Shown here: positions 5,668-12,144 of the stretch, piece by piece
Numbering within the stretch: position 1 is the stretch's first letter
How the letters are laid out: each line of letters starts with the position of its first letter
From: Microcoleaceae cyanobacterium UBA9251
Lineage (GTDB): Bacteria > Cyanobacteriota > Cyanobacteriia > Cyanobacteriales > Microcoleaceae
Length of the DNA stretch: 12,144 bases
Reading direction: 5' to 3'
NCBI GenBank assembly: GCA_003542015.1
Contig: DPLL01000156.1
Location: forward strand, 3,434-15,577
Notes under the pieces: model-generated
The model's database searches: none
Seen by the model: only the letters and a program-made list of their open reading frames with translations
Told to the model about the DNA's origin: nothing
Position numbers and translations under genes: made by a program

Positions 5668-6445
5668 CATGAAGGAAGAAGGAAGAGGGAAGAAGGCCCT
5701 TCGACTACGCTCAGGAACCGGGAAGAAACAAGAGGGCAGAAACAGGGAGGAAGAAGTAGAAATTTTTACTCTTTTCCCCTCTTTTCATCTCCCACTCCCG
5801 CCCTCTTCTCCCCTCCCCCTCTCTCCCTTTCCCTCGCCCTCTCCCCACTCCCAGATCATTGCAGGTGTGGATGAAGTCGGGCGAGGGGCTTTGTTCGGGC
5901 CTGTGGTGGCGGCGGCTTGCATTTTGCCGATTTCGCTTTTGGATGAGTTGGCAAGTTGCGGGGTGCGAGATAGCAAGCAGTTGAGCGCCGCCAACCGGAG
6001 TCGGTTAGCTGTGAAAATCCGGGAGGTGGCGGTTGACTGTCAAATTGGTGTGGCTTCGGTTACGGAAATCGATCGCCTGAATATTTTGCAGGCTTCTTTG
6101 TTGGCGATGAAGCGGGCGATTTTGAAGCTGAATGTTACTCCTGATTTGTGTTTGGTTGATGGGAATCAAAGGATTCCCAATTTGTCGATCGAGCAAGAGA
6201 CGATGGTGAAGGGTGATTCGCGATCGATTCAGATTGCTGCTGCTAGTATTGTGGCGAAAGTGTGGCGCGATGAATTAATTGTGCGCTTGGCTGTTAAGTA
6301 TCCTGAATATGACTTGACAAATAACAAGGGATATGGTACCGCTAAACATAAATTGGGGTTGGAACTTTACGGGCGATCGGCTTTTCACCGATTATCATTT
6401 AGCCCTTGTCGAAAATCTGACAATAATGACGCACAACCTAGCTAA
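5660..6445 (+). CDS. rnhB: Ribonuclease HII with repeat-derived N-terminal extension
   Basis: RNase HII removes RNA strands and single ribonucleotides from DNA duplexes. The four catalytic residues are present: Asp71 and Glu72 in GVDEVGRG, Asp167 in LVDGNQ and Asp186 in VKGDS, followed by IAAASIVAKVWRD. The core from about residue 65 to 261 is 197 residues, the full size of an ordinary RNase HII (E. coli has 198). The first 64 residues therefore come on top of a complete enzyme. They are encoded by a purine-rich then pyrimidine-rich stretch and read as Lys/Glu/Arg-rich followed by Pro/Ser/Leu-rich filler. Only two canonical start codons precede the core in frame, 5660 (inside the rne stop region) and 5669. 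Either could be used, and a rare non-ATG start closer to the core cannot be excluded. The rne-rnhB order is conserved in cyanobacteria. Confidence 0.9.
   Translation: MSDMKEEGRGKKALRLRSGTGKKQEGRNREEEVEIFTLFPSFHLPLPPSSPLPLSPFPSPSPHSQIIAGVDEVGRGALFGPVVAAACILPISLLDELASCGVRDSKQLSAANRSRLAVKIREVAVDCQIGVASVTEIDRLNILQASLLAMKRAILKLNVTPDLCLVDGNQRIPNLSIEQETMVKGDSRSIQIAAASIVAKVWRDELIVRLAVKYPEYDLTNNKGYGTAKHKLGLELYGRSAFHRLSFSPCRKSDNNDAQPS
5671..5853. repeat. Purine/pyrimidine mirror-like insert at the 5' end of rnhB
   Basis: 5671-5696 is pure purine (GGAAGA-type units). 5697-5719 contains CCCTTCGACTACGCTCAGG, a phrase I recognise from dispersed repeats in many cyanobacteria. 5719-5762 is again nearly all purine, and 5763-5853 is nearly all pyrimidine (CTCTTCCC-type). 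The two halves are roughly complementary and could fold into a long imperfect hairpin. The stretch ends exactly where RNase HII homology begins, so it looks inserted between rne and the rnhB core and kept in frame. Confidence 0.75.
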
Positions 6446-6470
6446 ACAATCTTAATTTAACCTCTTCAAC

Positions 6471-6482
6471 AGGATATATCCT
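6471..6482 (+). promoter_or_regulatory. Palindrome containing the kinase ribosome binding site
   Basis: AGGATATATCCT is a perfect 12-base palindrome that ends directly at the ATG at 6483. Its AGGA is the only Shine-Dalgarno candidate and has a spacing of 8 bases, which supports this start. A stem formed within one transcript would be too tight to be stable, so protein binding or chance is more likely than a hairpin switch. Confidence 0.5.
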
Positions 6483-9400
6483 ATGTTAATAATTCCCGGC
6501 TATCGCATCATTGAGCAAATTTACAACGGCTCTAAAACCCAGGTTTATCGAGGTGTTTCTGAGTGCAACCAAAAAGTCATTATCAAACTGCTCAAAACTG
6601 AGTATCCCACTTTTAGCGAACTCGTGCAGTTTCGGAATCAGTACAGCATTACCAAAAATCTTGACCTGACGGGAATTGTCAAACCGATTGCACTCTTAAA
6701 CTACCGCAATGCTTTTGCTCTGGTAATGGAGGATGTTGGTGGTGTTTCCCTTGCTGAGTATACTGCTAATGCAGACAGGAATGATTCGGGGGATTCATCA
6801 AGTAATTCTGAGGTTTCCTCCCCCCAGATTTCGCCCCTAGCGCTAGATGAATTTTTGCCGATCGCCATTCAGGTTGTCCAAACCCTAGAAGGACTATATC
6901 ACAATCGCATTATTCATAAAGATATCAAGCCCCAGAATATTATTATTAACCCGGAAACTCAAGAAGTTAAATTAATTGACTTCAGCATTTCCTCACTGCT
7001 ACCCAGAGAAAATCAGGAAATCCAAAATCCCAACGTCTTAGAAGGAACCCTAGCTTATATGTCCCCGGAACAGACGGGACGAATGAATCGGGGTATCGAT
7101 TACCGCACCGATTTTTACTCGCTGGGAGTCACGTTTTATGAACTACTAGCAGGGCAATTACCCTTTAACTCTACCGAGCCAATGTCGCTAGTTCACTGTC
7201 ATATTGCCAGGATGCCAAATTCTCCAATAGATCTGGTTCCAGCTATTCCGGTGATGCTGAATAACATGATTATGAAATTGATGGCAAAAACTCCAGAATT
7301 ACGCTATCAAAGTGCTATGGGACTGCGATATGACTTAGAAAATTGCTGGCAGGAATGGCAAGAAAATGGGAAGATTAGGGAGTTTGCTTTGGGAAATCGA
7401 GATATTTGCGATCGCTTCGTCATTCCCGAAAAACTCTACGGTAGAGAAACAGAAGTTAAAGCCCTATTAGACGCCTTCGATCGCGTCAGCGAAGGTACTT
7501 GCGAAATCATGCTAGTGGCGGGATTTTCTGGCATCGGTAAAACTGCTGTAGTGAATGAAGTTCACAAACCCATTGTCCGCCAACGGGGTTACTTTATTAA
7601 AGGAAAATTTGACCAATTCAAACGTGATATACCCTTCTCTTCCTGGGTGCAAGCATTCCAGAATTTAATCCGACAATTACTCACCGAAAGTGCTGCCGAA
7701 GTGCAGAAATGGCAAGTCAAAATATTAGAGGCTTTGGGGGAAAATAGTCAAGTCATTATTGATGTAATTCCCGAATTAGAACGACTAATTGGCAAGCAGC
7801 CAGAAGTGCCAGAACTAGAAGGAATTGCCGCTCAAAATCGCTTCAATCTATTATTTCAAAAATTCATCAGAGTGTTCGCTACAAAAGAACATCCTTTAGT
7901 GATTTTCTTGGATGATTTGCAATGGGCAGACTCGGCTTCATTGAAGCTAATGCAGTTGTTGATGAGCGAAACAGATACCAAGTATCTGTTATTAATGGGA
8001 GCTTATCGGGACAATGAAGTTTTTCCAGCCCATCCATTGATGCTAACTTTGGATGAGATTCGCAAAGAGTCGGCGACAGTCAATCAAATTACTTTATCAC
8101 CCTTAGACCAGCCTTCTCTAAATCGCCTGATTGCCGATACCCTGAGTTGTCCACCAGAAAGGGCGATTCCTCTGACAGAATTAGTATTCGCTAAAACCAA
8201 AGGTAATCCTTTCTTTGCGACTCAATTCCTCAAATCTCTCGAGGTCGCTGGGTTAATTTCATTTAATTTTAATCGCAGCTATTGGCAGTGCGATATTGCC
8301 AAAGTCAAGGCGCTGGCATTCACCGATGATGTCGTCGAATTTATGGCGATTCAGTTGCAAAAATTGCCGATAAATACTCAGGAAATTTTGAAACTAGCAG
8401 CCTGTATAGGCAACCAATTTGACTTGGCTACACTGGCAATTGTTCGGGAAAAATCTCCAGCAGAAACAGCAGCAGATCTGTGGAAAGCGTTGCAAGAAGA
8501 GTTAGTTATTCCGATTACTGAAGTTTATAAATTTTTTCAGGACTCGGAATCAGTTGAAGTTGCACAAGCGTCTGATTTATCGGTTCCCTACCGATTTTTA
8601 CATGACCGCGTGCAGCAAGCTGCATATTTTCTGATTCCCGAAGATCGGAAACAGTCAACCCACCTTAAAATTGGGCAACTGCTGTTGAAAAATACTCCTG
8701 AACTAGAACTAGACAACAAGATATTTGATATTGTCAACCATCTCAATCTCGGTGCAGAATTGCTGGCTGACCAGAAGCAAAAAGCTGAACTAGCAGAATT
8801 GAATTTAATTGCCGGGAAAAAAGCCAAAAATTCTAACGCCTATAAAGCAGCTATCACCCATTTTACATGGGGAATGAAACTTCTGGATTGTAGTTGGGAA
8901 GAAAAGTACAAATTAAAATTTGAACTGCACAAACAACGGGGTGAGTGCGAATATTTAACCGGGAGTTTTGAGCAAGCAGAAGAACTTTTAACGACTGCCC
9001 TAAACAACGGTAAATCAAAAATTGATCTAGCGGAAATTTACACTATATATATGGCTCTTCGTATGACCCAGGGAAGAAATAATGAAGCCATCGAATTGGG
9101 TATAAATAGCTTGAAATTGTTTGGATTGGATTTACCTAGTAAACAAGAAGAATTGCCCACAGCTATTGCCGCCGAATCTAAGGAAATACTATTAAACCTT
9201 AGCCAAACAAAGATATCAGATTTACTGGATTTACCAGAAATCGAAGATACCGATATAAAGGTTACAATGAATCTGCTGGGGGATTTCTGGACAGCAACCT
9301 ATTTAGCCAGCAATCAGCAGTGGCTAGATTTGTGCGTGCTGAAAACGCTCAACATGACATTAAAACAAGGCAATACAGATATATCAGCCTTAGCCTATGT

Positions 9401-12095
9401 TAATTATGGAATGATGCTGGCCAATCAGAACGACTATGAATTGGCTTATGAATTTGGCGAACTGGCTTTAAAGGTAGCAGAAAAATTTAATAATATAACT
9501 TTGATTGGGAAAGTTAATAATATCTTTTCTCATATCATCAATCCATTTAAAAACCATCTAAAATCGAACATAGCGCTTTACCTAAAGGCTTATGAAGCCA
9601 ATCTAGAATGCGGCAATATTGTTTGGGGTATTTTTTCTGTATTTTATAGTATATGGACTAGGTTTATTATTGGTGAAAATCTAGAAAGCGTTTATCGAGA
9701 ATCTGAAAAGTTTCTGAGCTTCGTGCATCAAACTCATGATGAAAATATGATTTCTGCGTTTGCAACGCTGCAACGTACTATCTTGAATTTACAAGGATTA
9801 ACCCATGATAATTCTAGGCTTGATGATGAAGTTTTTAATGAAGAATCTACTCTAGAAAAGTGGAAAACCAATCAATTTTATATTGGTATACACTGGCATG
9901 GTATTCTTAAAACTCAAATTTTGTATATGTATGAAAAATATACAGATGGCTTTAGTATCGCCAGAAAAAATGCCAAGATGCTTGGCATAGATGGAGGTTT
10001 TTTTAATATAACCGAACACTATTTATATGATTCGTTGATTTTAAGCGCTCTTTACCCTACAGCTACTATTAAGCAAAAAGATTATTACCAGCAAATTTTA
10101 GATAAAAATCTGGAAAAACTGGAAATATGGGCTACTAATTGTCCCGAAAATTTCCTGCATAAATACTTGCTGGTATTGGCAGAATTAGCGCGGATAAACG
10201 GACAAAACTTAGAGGCAATGGAATTATACGATCGCGCGATCGCATCTGCCAGTGAAAACGGCTTTATCCAGAATGAATCCTTAGCCAACGAACTTGCTGC
10301 AAAATTCTATCTCGAATGGGGCAAAGAGAAAATTGCCCAAGTGTATTTAACTGATGCTTACTACGCATACGCACGCTGGGGTGCTAAAGCTAAAGTTGAA
10401 GATTTAGAAAAACGCTATCCCCAATTGCTGGCCCCAATCCTGAACCAGAAAAAGAACATTCATGCAGACGTGACAATTGTCCTAATGAAGTCTGGAACTA
10501 TCTCATCCACGAGTTCCCATGTTTCAGAAATGCTGGATTTGGGAACAATAATGAAAGCATCTCAAACACTTTCAGGAGAAATTCAGCTTGACAAATTGCT
10601 GTCTATTTTAATGCAAGTAGTGATGGAAAATGCTGGCGCAGAAAAATGCAATTTTATTTTGCAAAAAGCAGGTAATTTAGTAATTGAAGCTACCGGAATT
10701 AGCAGCGACGTTGCAGAAGTCAAAGTGCGGGAGTCAATACCTCTCGAAACTAGCAATGAATTACCTCAAAGCGTCATTAACTATGTTTTCAGGACTCAAG
10801 AATATGTCATTTTTAACGACTTGTACGAGGAAATCAACCAACCAGAATCTCCCCTTAAAAATATCAACGATCCATATATAAGTCAGCACCAACCAAAATC
10901 AGTATTGTGTCTGCCGATTCAACATCAAGGAAAAGCGATCGGCATCCTTTACTTAGAAAATAATCTCGTTACCAATGCCTTTACTCCCCATCGGTTGGCA
11001 GTCTTGAATATCTTAGCCTCTCAAGCGGCAATTTCGATGGAAAATGCCCAACTCTATGCTAATTTAGAAACTAAGGTTGAGGAACGAACCCAAGAACTTT
11101 CACAGGCTTTAAATACTCTCCAATCTACCCAAGACGAACTGATTCAATCGGAAAAGATGGCTGCATTGGGCCAACTGGTGGCGGGAGTAGCCCATGAAAT
11201 CAATACACCTTTGGGCGCAATTTGTTCCTCCGTGGGTTCTATTGGTGATTTCTTGACTCAAAATCTCAATCAATTACCCTCATTTTTTCAAGCACTATCG
11301 CCACAACGTCAACAGCAATTTATCGAGATGTTGGAGCGATCGCAACAAAATACTACCACTGTATCGGGCCGAGAACGCCGCCAATTGAGGAAAACTATTG
11401 TCAGCCAACTACAAGCTCAAGGCATTGCTGAGGCTGATACAGTGGCGAATCTGCTTCTAGATTTGGGAATTTGCGATCGGCTGGAACCTTTTATCTCTAT
11501 ATTCCAAGACGCGGAGTGCGACAACTTCCTCAAAACGGTGCGCCAGTTTGTCCGTTTGCAAGAAAGTACACGAGACATTAAAACTGCTTCGGAAAGAGCC
11601 ACAAAAATTGTCTTTGCACTCAAAACTTATGCCCGATTTAACCAAACGGGAGAAACTACTGAAGCCAATATTATTGATGGAATTGAAGTTGTTTTAACCC
11701 TATATCAAAATCAACTTAAACAGGGAATAGAGGTAATTCGTAATTATCAAGATTTGCCCCCAATTCGCTGCTACTTTGATGAATTAAATCAAGTTTGGAC
11801 TAATTTAATTCATAACGGTTTGCAAGCTATGAATAACCGAGGAACTTTGACGATTGACGCTAGGGAGAAAAATGGGTCTATAATGGTGAGTGTTACTGAT
11901 AGTGGTTCTGGTATTCCTGAAGAGGTTAAGGCGAAGATTTTTCAGCCTTTCTTTACTACCAAACCACCCGGAGAAGGTAGTGGTTTAGGGCTGGATATCG
12001 TTAGGAAAATTGTCGAAAAACATGGAGGTATAATTGAATTTGAATCGATGCCCGGTCAAACTACTTTTACTGTCTCTTTACCGATCAATAGCTAG
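6483..12095 (+). CDS. Giant Ser/Thr-kinase / ATPase / GAF / histidine-kinase fusion (HstK type)
   Basis: A 1870-residue cytoplasmic signalling protein with no membrane segment. Domains in order: Ser/Thr-kinase-like domain (about 7-290) with Lys35, catalytic loop HKDIKPQN (Asp147, Lys149, Asn152), DFS at 166-168 instead of DFG, and SPEQ. Next is a STAND/AAA-type ATPase (about 320-790), with Walker A GFSGIGKT at 347-354 and Walker B FLDDLQWAD with Asp477/Asp478. A TPR-like helical region follows (about 800-1320), then GAF (about 1365-1520) and a short coiled coil. Last is a histidine kinase with phospho-acceptor His1571 in AHEINTP, N box with Asn1774/Asn1778, DSGSGIP (Asp1806) and GEGSGLGL. There is no receiver domain, so a separate response regulator is implied. 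The kinase domain carries a Ser/Asn-rich insert at about 95-115. Similar double kinases (HstK family) are known in Anabaena. The gene follows rnhB by 37 bases, without a visible terminator between. Confidence 0.93.
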   Translation: MLIIPGYRIIEQIYNGSKTQVYRGVSECNQKVIIKLLKTEYPTFSELVQFRNQYSITKNLDLTGIVKPIALLNYRNAFALVMEDVGGVSLAEYTANADRNDSGDSSSNSEVSSPQISPLALDEFLPIAIQVVQTLEGLYHNRIIHKDIKPQNIIINPETQEVKLIDFSISSLLPRENQEIQNPNVLEGTLAYMSPEQTGRMNRGIDYRTDFYSLGVTFYELLAGQLPFNSTEPMSLVHCHIARMPNSPIDLVPAIPVMLNNMIMKLMAKTPELRYQSAMGLRYDLENCWQEWQENGKIREFALGNRDICDRFVIPEKLYGRETEVKALLDAFDRVSEGTCEIMLVAGFSGIGKTAVVNEVHKPIVRQRGYFIKGKFDQFKRDIPFSSWVQAFQNLIRQLLTESAAEVQKWQVKILEALGENSQVIIDVIPELERLIGKQPEVPELEGIAAQNRFNLLFQKFIRVFATKEHPLVIFLDDLQWADSASLKLMQLLMSETDTKYLLLMGAYRDNEVFPAHPLMLTLDEIRKESATVNQITLSPLDQPSLNRLIADTLSCPPERAIPLTELVFAKTKGNPFFATQFLKSLEVAGLISFNFNRSYWQCDIAKVKALAFTDDVVEFMAIQLQKLPINTQEILKLAACIGNQFDLATLAIVREKSPAETAADLWKALQEELVIPITEVYKFFQDSESVEVAQASDLSVPYRFLHDRVQQAAYFLIPEDRKQSTHLKIGQLLLKNTPELELDNKIFDIVNHLNLGAELLADQKQKAELAELNLIAGKKAKNSNAYKAAITHFTWGMKLLDCSWEEKYKLKFELHKQRGECEYLTGSFEQAEELLTTALNNGKSKIDLAEIYTIYMALRMTQGRNNEAIELGINSLKLFGLDLPSKQEELPTAIAAESKEILLNLSQTKISDLLDLPEIEDTDIKVTMNLLGDFWTATYLASNQQWLDLCVLKTLNMTLKQGNTDISALAYVNYGMMLANQNDYELAYEFGELALKVAEKFNNITLIGKVNNIFSHIINPFKNHLKSNIALYLKAYEANLECGNIVWGIFSVFYSIWTRFIIGENLESVYRESEKFLSFVHQTHDENMISAFATLQRTILNLQGLTHDNSRLDDEVFNEESTLEKWKTNQFYIGIHWHGILKTQILYMYEKYTDGFSIARKNAKMLGIDGGFFNITEHYLYDSLILSALYPTATIKQKDYYQQILDKNLEKLEIWATNCPENFLHKYLLVLAELARINGQNLEAMELYDRAIASASENGFIQNESLANELAAKFYLEWGKEKIAQVYLTDAYYAYARWGAKAKVEDLEKRYPQLLAPILNQKKNIHADVTIVLMKSGTISSTSSHVSEMLDLGTIMKASQTLSGEIQLDKLLSILMQVVMENAGAEKCNFILQKAGNLVIEATGISSDVAEVKVRESIPLETSNELPQSVINYVFRTQEYVIFNDLYEEINQPESPLKNINDPYISQHQPKSVLCLPIQHQGKAIGILYLENNLVTNAFTPHRLAVLNILASQAAISMENAQLYANLETKVEERTQELSQALNTLQSTQDELIQSEKMAALGQLVAGVAHEINTPLGAICSSVGSIGDFLTQNLNQLPSFFQALSPQRQQQFIEMLERSQQNTTTVSGRERRQLRKTIVSQLQAQGIAEADTVANLLLDLGICDRLEPFISIFQDAECDNFLKTVRQFVRLQESTRDIKTASERATKIVFALKTYARFNQTGETTEANIIDGIEVVLTLYQNQLKQGIEVIRNYQDLPPIRCYFDELNQVWTNLIHNGLQAMNNRGTLTIDAREKNGSIMVSVTDSGSGIPEEVKAKIFQPFFTTKPPGEGSGLGLDIVRKIVEKHGGIIEFESMPGQTTFTVSLPINS

Positions 12096-12101
12096 CCCAT
12101 A

Positions 12102-12144
12102 ATAAATGTCACTTGTAGTCGAGTCTAGATCCCCCCTAACCCCC
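12102..12144. repeat. Second copy of the hairpin-element arm (cut by the window end)
   Basis: These 43 bases match the reverse complement of 2136-2178 with two differences. They include the arm GTCGAGTCTAGATCCCCCC and run off the end of the window at the CCTAACCCCC part. The copy begins 6 bases after the kinase stop codon. Because the first copy lies on the 3' side of minus-strand psbQ, both copies have the same orientation relative to the gene that ends next to them. Confidence 0.88.

Overview
The window is cyanobacterial chromosome. Three things show this: a CyanoQ/PsbQ lipoprotein gene of photosystem II, an rne-rnhB pair whose RNase E ends in the cyanobacterial R6-S-S-A peptide, and at least eight exact copies of the HIP1 octamer GCGATCGC. 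The many heptanucleotide tandem repeats, hairpin repeats and a very large Ser/Thr-His double kinase suggest a repeat-rich filamentous form, perhaps Microcoleus/Oscillatoria-like. That genus-level guess is inference only.

Layout. A Nudix hydrolase (110-526, +) converges on a ThiO-like FAD amine oxidase (566-1651, -). Then comes a 400-bp element (about 1762-2162) made of seven hairpin units of mostly 45 bp between inverted terminal arms, followed by psbQ (2242-2685, -). A 663-bp divergent intergenic region holds a cluster of four hairpins and a heptamer array. To its right lies rne (3349-5667, +), overlapped by or touching rnhB (to 6445, +). After 37 bp comes a 1870-residue protein (6483-12095, +) with a Ser/Thr-kinase-like domain, a STAND-type ATPase, a helical repeat region, GAF and histidine kinase. 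The window closes inside a second copy of the terminal arm of the hairpin element.

How the genes relate. rne and rnhB are a usual cyanobacterial pair for RNA turnover and RNA:DNA hybrid removal, and are probably co-transcribed. The kinase may be read from the same transcript, but it belongs to a mobile, expanded signalling family with no obvious link to RNA metabolism. psbQ, thiO-like and the Nudix gene look like independent housekeeping units.

I did not find a new defence system, CRISPR array, integrase, RNA gene or phage gene. The real interest lies in the repeats. They have invaded gene boundaries: the leaders of thiO-like and psbQ, the 5' coding end of rnhB, the C-terminal tail of rne, and the 3' sides of psbQ and the kinase gene.
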